Shown here in pieces: positions 7,140-14,397 of a DNA stretch of 21,087 nt. The notes below the pieces were generated by a model that made no database searches, was not told the origin of the DNA, and saw nothing but the letters and a program-made list of their open reading frames with translations. Source of the stretch: an uncultured Eubacteriales bacterium (GTDB lineage Bacteria > Bacillota > Clostridia > Oscillospirales > Oscillospiraceae). The stretch covers positions 1-21,087 of the forward strand of contig UQXG01000019.1 of assembly GCA_900544945.1 (NCBI GenBank). The letters run 5' to 3'. Each line of letters begins with the position of its first letter. Position 1 is the first letter of the stretch. Position numbers and translations under genes: made by a program.

Positions 7140-9323
7140 TCACACGCCCACGCGTACCTGGGCATCGGCATATTTGTTCTTCCGCGCCACCAGATACACA
7201 AGCACCGCCAGCACCCAGGCCGCACAGAGGGTCAGAATGCCCAAGTGGGCTTCTCCCGTGAACAGTCCTGCGAACTGGAAGACAATCAGGGATACGGCGT
7301 AGGCAAAGGCGCACATATAGCCGATGGTAATCCAGGTCCACTTCCGGCTGCCCATCTCCCGGCGGATGGCGCCGATGGCCGCAAAGCAGGGAGCACACAG
7401 CAGATTGAAAATCATGAAGCTGTAAGCCCGGGCAGGGCCAAAGTCCGCGGCGATCATCTTCCAGATCTCGCTGCCGCTTTCGCTCAGCTCACCGGCAAAG
7501 TGATAGAGGCTGCCGAAGGTCATGACCACCTGCTCCTTGGCGACAAGGCCGGTGATGGAGGCCACGGTAGCCTTCCAGGCCATGTCCCCCTTCCAGCCCA
7601 GGGGATAGAAAATCCAGGCAAAGAGCCGACCGAAATCCGCAAGCAGGGACAGGTTGCTGTCCTCCACCGGGCCGAAGCTGCCGCCGGCAAAGCCGTAGCC
7701 CTTCAGGAACCACAGCACAATGGAGCTGAGCAGGACGATGGTGGTCGCCCTCTTTACGAAATCCATGCCCCGCTCTCCCGTAGCCCGAAGCACATTTCTG
7801 GCAGAGGGCAGATGGTAGGCAGGCAGCTCCATGACAAAGGGGGCGGGCTTTCCGGCAAAGGTCTTGAATTTCTTCAGAATCACGCCGGAGATCACCACTG
7901 CCCCAACGCCGATGAAGAAGGCGGATACCGCAACCAGGGGGGAATTGCCGAACACCGCGCCGGCAAACAGGCCGATGATGGGCATTTTCGCGCCGCAGGG
8001 AATGAAGCCCGTGGTCATGACGGTGATTTTCCGGTCATTCTCCTGCTCGATGGTTCGGGAGGCCAGAATGCCGGGCACGCCGCAGCCGGTGGCAACCAGC
8101 ATGGGAATGATGGATTTGCCGGACAGGCCGAATTTCCGCAGGAGCCTGTCCATAATGAAGGCCACCCGGGACATATAGCCCACATCCTCCAGCACGGACA
8201 GCAGGAAGGACAGCACCAGAATCTGGGGCACAAAGCCCAGCACCGCACCCACACCGGCCAGAATGCCGTCCATCACCAGGCCGTAAAGCCAATCGCTCAC
8301 ATGCAGTGCCCGAAGCACCGTTCCCAGGGCATCCGGAATCCACTGTCCGAAGAGCACGTCGTTTGCCCAATCGGAGCCAATGGTGCCGATGGAGAAGGGG
8401 AAGCTGCCCATGGCAATGGCATACATTCCGAACATGATCAGGGCAAAGATGGGCAAAGCCAGCACCCGATCCGTTACCACCCGGTCGATCTTGTCGGACA
8501 ACGACAGGGAATGCTTGGGAGCCTTCTTCTGCACGGCCTTGCGGATCACGGACTCAATGTAGGTGTACCGCTGGTCGGCAATGATGGACTCCGCGTCGTC
8601 GTCCATCTCCCGCTCACAGTCCTGGATGTGCATTTCCAGGTGATCCAGAAGTGCCTTGGGGAAGTTCAGCTCCTTGCGCACCATCTCGTCCCGCTCAAAG
8701 AGCTTGATGGCGTACCAGCGCAGATAGTTGGGCTGCACCTTGCCCTCGATGGATTCCTCGATGTGGGCCAGGGCGTGCTCCACGCTGCCGCCGAACACAT
8801 GTGGCCGGTCGCTGTGGGTGTGATTCTTGCCCAGAGCCAGCGCTGCCTCGGCGGCCTCCATGCAGCCCTCGCCCTTCAGCGCGCTGATTTCCATGCAGGG
8901 GCAGCCCAGCGCCTTGCCCAGCTTTTCCAGATCGATGGCATCGCCGTTTTTGCGCACCAGGTCAATCATATTCACCGCCAGCACCACCGGATGACCCAGA
9001 TCCATCAGCTGGGTGGTCAGGTAGAGATTGCGCTCAATATTGGTGCCGTCCACGATGTTCAGAATCACATCCGGGTGATCCTCCACCAGATACCGCCGGG
9101 TCACCAGCTCCTCCGGCGAATAGGGGGACAGGGAATAAATGCCGGGCAAATCCTGAATGACCGCCTCCGGGTGTCCCTTCAGGGTGCCCTCCTTCTTCTC
9201 CACCGTCACGCCGGGCCAGTTGCCCACATACTGATTGGAGCCGGTCAGAATGTTGAACAGGGTGGTTTTTCCGCAATTGGGATTGCCGGCCAGGGCAATT
9301 TTAATCTTCACGGACGATTCCAT
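7140..9323 (-). CDS. feoB: Ferrous iron transport protein FeoB
   Basis: This 727-residue inner-membrane Fe(II) transporter has a cytosolic GTPase domain: G1 GNPNCGKTT at residues 13-21, G3 DLPG at 58-61, G4 NMID at 118-121 and G5 SALKG near 149. A helical spacer with an acidic stretch (about 200-260) follows, then a membrane domain with two Gate-type halves. The conserved segment GCGVPGILASRT and the PCGAKMPI motif, whose cysteine is implicated in iron permeation in the family, are both present. The start follows the feoA stop by 15 bases, with a GGGGGAA ribosome binding site. It is cotranscribed with feoA and the Cys-rich mini-protein. Expression is probably iron-responsive, given the operator-like palindrome in the feo leader. 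Confidence 0.97.
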   Translation of the reverse strand: MESSVKIKIALAGNPNCGKTTLFNILTGSNQYVGNWPGVTVEKKEGTLKGHPEAVIQDLPGIYSLSPYSPEELVTRRYLVEDHPDVILNIVDGTNIERNLYLTTQLMDLGHPVVLAVNMIDLVRKNGDAIDLEKLGKALGCPCMEISALKGEGCMEAAEAALALGKNHTHSDRPHVFGGSVEHALAHIEESIEGKVQPNYLRWYAIKLFERDEMVRKELNFPKALLDHLEMHIQDCEREMDDDAESIIADQRYTYIESVIRKAVQKKAPKHSLSLSDKIDRVVTDRVLALPIFALIMFGMYAIAMGSFPFSIGTIGSDWANDVLFGQWIPDALGTVLRALHVSDWLYGLVMDGILAGVGAVLGFVPQILVLSFLLSVLEDVGYMSRVAFIMDRLLRKFGLSGKSIIPMLVATGCGVPGILASRTIEQENDRKITVMTTGFIPCGAKMPIIGLFAGAVFGNSPLVAVSAFFIGVGAVVISGVILKKFKTFAGKPAPFVMELPAYHLPSARNVLRATGERGMDFVKRATTIVLLSSIVLWFLKGYGFAGGSFGPVEDSNLSLLADFGRLFAWIFYPLGWKGDMAWKATVASITGLVAKEQVVMTFGSLYHFAGELSESGSEIWKMIAADFGPARAYSFMIFNLLCAPCFAAIGAIRREMGSRKWTWITIGYMCAFAYAVSLIVFQFAGLFTGEAHLGILTLCAAWVLAVLVYLVARKNKYADAQVRVGV

Positions 9324-9338
9324 ACCGTTCCCCCGCTC

Positions 9339-9561
9339 TCAGTAAACTTCAATCATTTCCGCGTCGGCCTTCCGAAGGCTCAGCTCATAGCCTCGGACGT
9401 TGACCTCCATAGGATCCCCCAGTGGGGCTACCTTCCGGATAAAAATTTCCACATTCTTGGTAATTCCCATGTCCATAACCCGGCGGCGCACTGCCCCTTC
9501 TCCGTGAAGCTTCCGCACCACCAGGGTCTGCCCGATTTTTTCCGTCCTTTAATGTGCGCAT
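9339..9561 (-). CDS. feoA: FeoA, SH3-like partner of FeoB, with an apparent one-base frameshift
   Basis: FeoA is a small cytosolic SH3-like protein needed for FeoB activity. The continuous frame from codon 9521 (GTG) to the stop reads VVRKLHGEGAVRRRVMDMG and on through RKVAPLGDPMEV and RGYELSLRK, the conserved FeoA core. The proper start appears to be ATG at 9561, which has a strong AAGGAG site seven bases upstream and encodes MRTLKDGK. That segment is in a different frame. The frames meet at a run of six A (9536-9541): with five A the protein would read MRTLKDGKIGQTLVVRK and be about 73 residues, the family's usual length. Either the run carries a real one-base insertion, a sequencing error, or a slippage site. 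If only the downstream GTG were used, the first beta strand would be lost. Confidence 0.8.
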
Positions 9562-9637
9562 ATTCCGACTCCTTCCGCACCGACGCCGCTTCCCGGCGGC
9601 TTTGCCTGCAACGGCGTATCCTGTTCGGATTTCTTTT

Positions 9638-9653
9638 GTTAGTTCAGGCTAAC
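9638..9653 (-). promoter_or_regulatory. Operator-like inverted repeat in the feo leader
   Basis: GTTAG-CCTGAA-CTAAC on the minus strand is a perfect five-base inverted repeat with a six-base spacer. It lies just after the expected transcription start of the feo promoter. TTAG/CTAA half sites resemble boxes bound by DtxR/IdeR-type iron repressors. The position would suit repression when iron is plentiful. The regulator itself is not in the window, so the assignment is inferred. Confidence 0.5.
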
Positions 9654-9664
9654 TTTTCGGATAC

Positions 9665-9693
9665 AAGATACCGCATCTGCCGAAATTTGTCAA
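9665..9693 (-). promoter_or_regulatory. Sigma-A type promoter of the feo operon
   Basis: On the minus strand a perfect TTGACA (9688-9693) and TATCTT (9665-9670) are separated by 17 bases. It lies directly beyond the stop codon of the GIY-YIG gene and reads into feoA, giving a leader of about 95 bases that contains the operator-like repeat. Confidence 0.75.
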
Positions 9694-9701
9694 TAGGATT
9701 T

Positions 9702-9965
9702 TCAGGAAAAAACATTTCCGCCGGGGGTGCTCTGAATGAGTGCCTCCTTTTCCGCTCTGGTCAACGCCTTCACCGCCAGTTCCCGCTTCAGAGCCTCGGA
9801 GTGGCTGCCGCATTCCTCCTGATAGCACAGGGTCAGCGGGGCACGGCCCCGGGTGTACTTGGCTCCCTTGCCCTGCCGGTGGGCCTCCAGCCGCCGGGGA
9901 ACGTCCGTGGTGATGCCGGTGTACAGGCTACCGTCCCCACAGCGCAGGATATATAGATACCACAT
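9702..9965 (-). CDS. GIY-YIG domain protein, UPF0213/YhbQ family
   Basis: This 87-residue protein is a stand-alone GIY-YIG nuclease domain. WYLYILRCGDGSLYTGIT (residues 2-19) supplies the paired tyrosine motif, spelled YIL and YTG here. R28 in RRLEAH and the glutamate in EALKRE fit the catalytic Arg and metal-binding Glu of the fold, and GKGAKYTRGRAP is characteristic of UPF0213. The start at 9965 has GGGGAGG six bases upstream; a longer version starting at 9989 would run into the preceding terminator stem. Family members are small and of unproven cellular role, probably acting on DNA. It has its own unit, between a terminator and the feo promoter. Confidence 0.88.
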   Translation of the reverse strand: MWYLYILRCGDGSLYTGITTDVPRRLEAHRQGKGAKYTRGRAPLTLCYQEECGSHSEALKRELAVKALTRAEKEALIQSTPGGNVFS

Positions 9966-9986
9966 AGATGTCCTCCCCAAAATGCG

Positions 9987-10021
9987 CAAAGGCTCACCCT
10001 GCTGAACAAGGGGAGCCTTTG
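9987..10021 (-). terminator. Probable terminator after the pncB-membrane protein unit
   Basis: CAAAGGCTC at 9987-9995 pairs perfectly with GAGCCTTTG at 10013-10021, and CCCT with AGGG extends the stem inside. On the minus strand the hairpin follows the stop codon of the membrane protein by a few bases and is followed by GCGCATTTTGG. The T-run is short, so termination may be partial. Confidence 0.6.
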
Positions 10022-10024
10022 TCT

Positions 10025-10525
10025 CTATTTTCTCCGGAATTTTCTGTCCAGCACCTGATCCAGCAGGAAAAAAATCACATTTCCCAGAATCAGCTGCACA
10101 ATCAGCATGACCCTGCCGGTCTGTCGGTACTCCTCCGCCAGAGCCTCCAGACCCAGCAGGGAGATCAGCAGCCAGTACATGACAAGAATGGCGGCGTTGA
10201 AATATAACGCCTTGGCAAGCCTCGGAAATTTCCGTTTTTCCAGCCGGGGCTTGACGATGGGATAAAAGCCCAGAAAGACGAACACCGCCGCCGCTTCCTT
10301 GTCCGGCGCCATCAGGCAGGACAGGATCGCCACCGCCCCGTACCAGGCCCAGGCGATCCGCCGGCCGCAGATTTTCAGCACCACCTGGGTCAGGACGATG
10401 CAGACCATGGGGCAGACGTAGGTGGCAATGGGGACGAGGGTTCCCAGTCCCATAATGACCACCGCCAACGCCCCCAGCAGCCCACCCAGGGCAACGCTGT
10501 AGGCAGGGCGTTTACTGCCGGCCAT
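10025..10525 (-). CDS. Unknown multi-pass membrane protein coupled to pncB
   Basis: This 166-residue protein is strongly hydrophobic, with about five or six predicted helices (roughly residues 10-28, 30-50, 58-72, 78-92, 105-125 and 139-157). Conserved-looking features include GTLVPIATYVCPM in the second helix, APDKEAA after the third, and the basic loop KPRLEKRKF. The C-terminus is basic, so likely cytosolic. Size and helix count fit a small substrate-binding membrane component such as an ECF-type S protein, but I do not recognise a specific family. Its ATG lies inside the end of pncB (14-base overlap) without a clear ribosome binding site of its own, implying translational coupling. A niacin transport role is a guess from context only. 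Confidence 0.7.
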   Translation of the reverse strand: MAGSKRPAYSVALGGLLGALAVVIMGLGTLVPIATYVCPMVCIVLTQVVLKICGRRIAWAWYGAVAILSCLMAPDKEAAAVFVFLGFYPIVKPRLEKRKFPRLAKALYFNAAILVMYWLLISLLGLEALAEEYRQTGRVMLIVQLILGNVIFFLLDQVLDRKFRRK

Positions 10526-11966
10526 TGCGCTTGAGCAGACCGTACTTCACGTCCCATAGCTTCTGGGAAAGATCCACATAGTAGGTCTGGGGATTGTCGA
10601 ACCGTTTGATTTCGTCCCACAGGGTGTCCACCTGCTGGGCGCAGTAGGTGCGGATTTCCTCCAGGGTAGGCAGCTTGTATACCAGCTTGCCGCCGCGGAA
10701 CACGGGAACCTGAAGCTCCCGGGCGGTGAAGTTATAGACCCGCTTGGTCTTCCAGGTAGCTTCCGGGTCGAAAATCTCCATATCCCGGCTGTCGTCCACC
10801 ACCTCATCGTGGATGGTGATGTAGTCGGCAATGGCCTTGCCGGTGTCCTTGGCGTAGAACCGGTAGAGCTTCTTATAGTGGGGGTTGGTGATTTTCACCA
10901 CGTTCTCGGAAATCTTGATCTTGGGCACGATGGTTCCGTCGGGCTCCTCCACGGCGGCCAGCTTGTACACGCCGCCGAAGACCGGTTCGCTCCGGGCGGT
11001 GATCAGCCGCTCGCCCACGCCGAACATGTCGATTTTCGCTCCCTGACGGAGGATGTCCCGGATGATGTACTCATCCAGGGAATTGGACACGGAAATGGCG
11101 CACTCTGTCCATCCGGCCTCGTCCAGCATTTTCCTGGCCTGCTGGGTCAGATAGGCCATGTCGCCGGAATCCAGGCGGATACCGCACTTGGTAATGCCCA
11201 GAGGCTTGAGAACCTCGTTGAACACCCGGATGGCGTTGGGCACGCCGGATTTCAGGGTGTTGTAGGTGTCCACCAGCAGCACGGCGTTGTTGGGGTACAT
11301 CTGAGCGTAGGCCTTGAAGGCCTCGTACTCGCTGTCGAACATCTGCACCCAGGCGTGAGCCATGGTGCCCCCGGCGTGAACACCGAAGAGCTGGTCGGAA
11401 ATGGTGCAGGCGGTGCCGTGGCAGCCGCCGATGTAGGCAGCCCGGGCGCCCAGAATGGCCGCGTCCGCGCCCTGCGCCCGGCGGGAGCCGAATTCCAGCA
11501 CCGTCCGGCCCTCGGCGGCCCGGACAATCCGGTTGGCCTTGGTAGCAATCAGGCTCTGGTGGTTGATGCACAGCAACATGTAGGTCTCCACCAGCTGGGC
11601 CTGAATGGCGGGAGCCCGGACGGTGATGATGGGCTCATTGGGGAAAATGGGCGTGCCCTCGGGAACGGCCCAGATGTCGCCGGTGAACTTGAAGTCCGCC
11701 AGATACCGTAAAAAATCCTCGCTGAACATCTTCCGGCCCCGGAGATATTCGATGTCCTCCGGGCCGAAATGCAGATCCTGAACATACTGGACGATCTGCT
11801 CCAGGCCTGCCGCGATGGCGAAGCCGCCGCCGTCCGGGCACTGCCGGAAGAACAGGTCGAAGTAGGCGATCCGGTCGGCAAAACCGGTGGAGAAATAGCC
11901 CTGGCTCATGGTCAGCTCATAGTAGTCGCAAAGCATGGTAAGATTCAGCTTGTCATTGATAACCAT
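10512..11966 (-). CDS. pncB: Nicotinate phosphoribosyltransferase
   Basis: This 484-residue cytosolic enzyme makes nicotinate mononucleotide from nicotinate and PRPP, with ATP hydrolysis, in NAD salvage. Visible family marks are the N-terminal LTMLCDYYELTMSQGYF (9-25), EFGSRRAQG (158-166), GTMAHAWVQMF (200-210) with H204 as the likely phosphorylated histidine, DTYNTLKSGVPNAI, and the phosphate-binding IRLDSGDMAYL. Length fits the family. ATG at 11966 is preceded by AGAGGTG. Its product is the substrate of NadD encoded at the low end of the window, and its substrate could come from the nicotinamidase-like protein at 14398-14922, but the three are in different transcription units. Confidence 0.95.
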   Translation of the reverse strand: MVINDKLNLTMLCDYYELTMSQGYFSTGFADRIAYFDLFFRQCPDGGGFAIAAGLEQIVQYVQDLHFGPEDIEYLRGRKMFSEDFLRYLADFKFTGDIWAVPEGTPIFPNEPIITVRAPAIQAQLVETYMLLCINHQSLIATKANRIVRAAEGRTVLEFGSRRAQGADAAILGARAAYIGGCHGTACTISDQLFGVHAGGTMAHAWVQMFDSEYEAFKAYAQMYPNNAVLLVDTYNTLKSGVPNAIRVFNEVLKPLGITKCGIRLDSGDMAYLTQQARKMLDEAGWTECAISVSNSLDEYIIRDILRQGAKIDMFGVGERLITARSEPVFGGVYKLAAVEEPDGTIVPKIKISENVVKITNPHYKKLYRFYAKDTGKAIADYITIHDEVVDDSRDMEIFDPEATWKTKRVYNFTARELQVPVFRGGKLVYKLPTLEEIRTYCAQQVDTLWDEIKRFDNPQTYYVDLSQKLWDVKYGLLKRNGRQ

Positions 11967-11998
11967 AAAACGGTCACCTCTTTCTGATGAATGGGTTC

Positions 11999-12026
11999 AT
12001 TATAACATTTTCCTAGGAAAAGGCAA
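11999..12026 (-). promoter_or_regulatory. pncB promoter with a 14-base palindrome in its spacer
   Basis: On the minus strand TTGCCT (12021-12026) and a perfect TATAAT (11999-12004) are 16 bases apart. TTTTCCTAGGAAAA (12008-12021) is a perfect palindrome filling most of the spacer, a classic position for a repressor site. The regulator is unknown; no niacin regulator gene is in the window. Confidence 0.65.
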
Positions 12027-12036
12027 GGTTTTTTCG

Positions 12037-12065
12037 TTGACAGCCAAAAGATTTTGGGCTATAGT
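12037..12065 (+). promoter_or_regulatory. Promoter of the thioesterase unit with an inverted repeat in its spacer
   Basis: TTGACA (12037-12042) and TATAGT (12060-12065) are 17 bases apart, close to the sigma-A consensus. CCAAAA-GA-TTTTGG (12044-12057) is a perfect inverted repeat inside the spacer. It is a different sequence from the palindrome in the divergent pncB promoter, so two regulators, or none, may be involved. Confidence 0.7.
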
Positions 12066-12091
12066 TGAGGTAGAGAAAGGACGTGATACCC

Positions 12092-12478
12092 ATGGAGATA
12101 ACCGTCGGAATGAAGGGGGAGGCTTCTACCCTGGTAGAGCGGGAGGACACCGCCCAGCTTGTTGGCTCCGGTGAGCTGCTGGTCTACGCCACTCCCTGCA
12201 TGGCCGCCCTCATGGAAGGCGCCGCCTGCGACGCCATCGCAAGTGTCCTGCCAGAGGGACAGACCACTGTCGGCACGATGCTGAACCTGGAGCATCTGTC
12301 CGCCACCCCGGTGGGGCTGGAGGTTCGGGCGGAGGCTGAGGTCACGGAGGTTGACGGCAAGGTCATTTCCTTCCGCCTTCACGCCTTTGACGAGGCAGGA
12401 GAAATCGGCAGGGGCACCCACAAGCGGGTGATTGTAAACAGTCAGAAATTTCTGGACAAGGCATATCAAAAGCTCTAA
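12092..12478 (+). CDS. FlK-type hot-dog acyl-CoA thioesterase
   Basis: This 128-residue protein is a single hot-dog domain. T34 in VYATPCM, E42 in LMEGAA and H68 in LEHLSATPVG reproduce the Thr-Glu-His triad of fluoroacetyl-CoA thioesterase FlK with identical spacing (8 and 26 residues, compared with T42, E50 and H76). It therefore probably hydrolyses a small acyl-CoA. Fluoroacetate is not implied: FlK-like proteins are widespread in anaerobes with unknown substrates. I chose ATG at 12092, with AAAGG 11 bases before it; a GTG at 12083 is too close to that site. It is the first gene of a two-gene plus-strand unit, divergent from pncB. Confidence 0.85.
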   Translation: MEITVGMKGEASTLVEREDTAQLVGSGELLVYATPCMAALMEGAACDAIASVLPEGQTTVGTMLNLEHLSATPVGLEVRAEAEVTEVDGKVISFRLHAFDEAGEIGRGTHKRVIVNSQKFLDKAYQKL

Positions 12479-12490
12479 GGAGGTAACGTT

Positions 12491-12811
12491 ATGCAAGACT
12501 ATGGCGCCATGATCCGCAGCACCTTTGAAATGGGCAGCGTCCGGGACGCGGAAGCGCTCTTCGAGACCTGCATTAAAAACGCCTTTCCCACCTTCAATTT
12601 CCGGAAGCTGGAGCTGATTCGCTTCACCCGGGAGGAGCCCTACATGGAAGGGCGCAGCTGGAACCATGTGTTTGAAATCCGCAAGACCGTGCTCCACAAT
12701 CAGCCGGTGTGGCAGGTCACCTGCCATCGGGTGACCATGGGCAAGACTCCGGACAAGCAGGTTCTGCTGGATTTCATGACCCTGGACTTTGTGGAATATC
12801 TGGAAGAATAA
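12491..12811 (+). CDS. Conserved-looking unknown protein downstream of the thioesterase
   Basis: This 106-residue soluble protein is not recognised. It has no signal peptide or membrane helix. It contains a helical N-terminal third (MIRSTFEMGSVRDAEALFETCI), then aromatic-rich alternating segments that look like beta strands (HVFEIRKTVLHNQPVWQVTCHRV is one such stretch), and an acidic end. It starts 12 bases after the thioesterase stop, with a near-perfect AAGGAGGT site seven bases before the ATG, so it is well translated and very probably cotranscribed. A terminator follows. Its role is likely linked to the thioesterase, but no function can be named. Confidence 0.8.
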   Translation: MQDYGAMIRSTFEMGSVRDAEALFETCIKNAFPTFNFRKLELIRFTREEPYMEGRSWNHVFEIRKTVLHNQPVWQVTCHRVTMGKTPDKQVLLDFMTLDFVEYLEE

Positions 12812-12823
12812 GCGAATATGGAG

Positions 12824-12867
12824 AACAGCACAGGCGCGGGGAGTTCCCCGCGCCTGCTGTTTTCTCT
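12824..12867 (+). terminator. Terminator between convergent units
   Basis: CAGGCGCGGGGA (12831-12842) pairs with TCCCCGCGCCTG (12845-12856) over 12 bases with a two-base loop. The stem continues as AACAG/CTGTT after a small bulge. On the plus strand it is followed by TTTTCTCTTT. It ends the thioesterase unit and faces the uridine phosphorylase stop codon, so it may also stop leftward transcription. Confidence 0.85.
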
Positions 12868-13635
12868 TTACTTCTTCAAATCCGCGGCGATGACGCGCTT
12901 CATGGCCTCGATACCCACCTTCACGGCTCCGGAGGTATCCTCGGTCATGGGCATTGCCAGTCCCGCCTTCTCCCGCTCCTGATTCCAGATCACATGGAAG
13001 CAGCTGCCGCAACGCACACCCAGCGCCGCCGCCACCACAAACAGCGCCGCCGACTCCATTTCGCTGGCCTTGACTCCCAGCCGTTTCCAGCTGTCCCACT
13101 TTTGCAGCAGGTCATAGGAAACCGGGGATTTTTCCGGGCTGTGCTGGCCGTAGAAGGAATCCTTGCACTGGACAACGCCTGTATGGGTTCGGTAGCCCAG
13201 ATCCTCGCTGGCAGCCTTCAGTGCGGCTGTCAGGTCAAAATCCGGCACCGCCGGGAACTCGATGGGCGCGTATTCCAAGGAGGTGTGCTCATAGCGGATG
13301 GCGCCGGTGGCCACGATCACGTCCCCGGGCAGTACGTCCAGGGCAATGCCGCCGCAGGTGCCCACCCGGATGAAGGTGTCCGCGCCGATGTTGTGCAGCT
13401 CCTCCATGGCGATGGAGGCCGAGGGGCCGCCGATGCCCGTGGAGCATACGGAGACCTTCTGTCCCAGCAGGGTGCCGGTGTAGATGTTGTACTCCCGGTT
13501 CATGCCGATATGGACCGGGTTGTCAAAGAAGCTTGCGATGGACTCGCACCGACCAGGGTCGCCGGGGAGGAACACATACCGTCCTACGTCTCCTTCCTTA
13601 CAGTGAATGTGAAACTGCATTCCGATATCCTGCAT
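12868..13635 (-). CDS. udp: Uridine phosphorylase
   Basis: This 255-residue member of the nucleoside phosphorylase superfamily cleaves uridine with phosphate to uracil and ribose-1-phosphate. The phosphate loop LPGDPGR is at residues 23-29, STGIGGPSASIAMEEL at 65-80, RVGTCGGI at 90-97, then EFPAVPDFD, KDSFYGQHSPE and ASEMESAALF, whose EMES binds the ribose. Comparison from memory favours uridine phosphorylase over DeoD, notably the EFPAVPDF segment. ATG at 13635 has AAAGGAG eight bases upstream. It is the last gene of a unit with the nicotinamidase-like gene and prsW, 14 bases after prsW, consistent with a nucleoside and cofactor salvage theme. Confidence 0.88.
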   Translation of the reverse strand: MQDIGMQFHIHCKEGDVGRYVFLPGDPGRCESIASFFDNPVHIGMNREYNIYTGTLLGQKVSVCSTGIGGPSASIAMEELHNIGADTFIRVGTCGGIALDVLPGDVIVATGAIRYEHTSLEYAPIEFPAVPDFDLTAALKAASEDLGYRTHTGVVQCKDSFYGQHSPEKSPVSYDLLQKWDSWKRLGVKASEMESAALFVVAAALGVRCGSCFHVIWNQEREKAGLAMPMTEDTSGAVKVGIEAMKRVIAADLKK

Positions 13636-13649
13636 AATGATTCTCCTTT

Positions 13650-14384
13650 CTAAATCGGCGTATCTGTCCTGGATTCATGGCGAATCATGCGGAACACCAG
13701 CAGATACATTACCAGTACAAAAATGACAAATACCGCGGTGGAGCGGCCGGTGCCCGTCATGCAGCAGCTGTCGTAGACCCCGTGGAGCGCCACCGGGAAC
13801 AGGTAGCTGAGGATCAGATTGACCTTGCAGCCGAACCGGTTTCCCCAGTCGGCACATCTCTTGGCTCGTCCATAGAAAATGCCCATGAACACCGCAAAGC
13901 CCATATGACCCGGCACCGCCAGGATCGCCCGGGGCAATGCCACGGACAGGCCATAGCTAAACACATATTTCACGTTTTCAAAGGCGGCGAAACCCAGGGA
14001 CACGAACACGGCGTAGACAATGGCGTCAAAGCGGTAGTTGAAGTCCGGCTCCTTCCAGGTGCGCCGGTACAGGAAGAAAAGCTTCGTCCCCTCCTCCACC
14101 GCTGCCACCACCAGGAAGGCCAGGTAGTAGACATAGTTGGGGTTGTCCTGGCTGACCTGCCCGTCCAGCACCATCTGCCCCAGAGATTCCAGCACGATGG
14201 CCGCGAGAGCCGCCAGAACCCCCTTCCACACAAGGCTTGCCAGCAGCCCCACCGGCTCCGGCTCGATCTGATCCTGCCGATAGACATAACGCATGAGAAA
14301 AATCGCCGGCAGCACCGCCGCCAGAACATAAACCGCCAGCACCGAGAAAATCAGATCCGGTATAACAGGAGCGAAAAAGAACAT
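13650..14384 (-). CDS. PrsW-like intramembrane metalloprotease
   Basis: This 244-residue protein has about seven or eight membrane helices. The PrsW family motifs are visible: VEEGTKLFF with E97, E98 and K101; AAFENVKY with E136-N137; PGHMGF with H160; and LHGVYDS with H201 and D205. In Bacillus, PrsW cleaves anti-sigma factor RsiW; other family members have unknown substrates, and no anti-sigma gene lies nearby. It lies 13 bases after the nicotinamidase-like gene, with AAAGGAAG before its ATG, so it is cotranscribed with salvage genes. The pairing is unexplained. The symbol prsW is withheld because the substrate may differ. Confidence 0.85.
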   Translation of the reverse strand: MFFFAPVIPDLIFSVLAVYVLAAVLPAIFLMRYVYRQDQIEPEPVGLLASLVWKGVLAALAAIVLESLGQMVLDGQVSQDNPNYVYYLAFLVVAAVEEGTKLFFLYRRTWKEPDFNYRFDAIVYAVFVSLGFAAFENVKYVFSYGLSVALPRAILAVPGHMGFAVFMGIFYGRAKRCADWGNRFGCKVNLILSYLFPVALHGVYDSCCMTGTGRSTAVFVIFVLVMYLLVFRMIRHESRTDTPI

Positions 14385-14397
14385 AGACCCACTTCCT

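Noticed and set aside
7110..9956. Very long plus-strand open frame (948 codons) opposite feoB and feoA
   Set aside because: Its translation is rich in His, Gln, Gly and Pro, a typical artefact opposite a GC-rich gene, with no recognisable domain. feoB on the other strand has full motif support.
11967..12091. Riboswitch (for example NAD-sensing) upstream of pncB
   Set aside because: The leader before pncB is only about 25-30 bases from the predicted start site, too short for a riboswitch. The palindrome looks like a protein site.
12092..12478. Fluoroacetate resistance as a specific function for the FlK-type thioesterase
   Set aside because: The triad supports thioesterase chemistry only. No fluoro-metabolism genes are nearby, and FlK-like proteins are common in organisms with no known fluoroacetate exposure.
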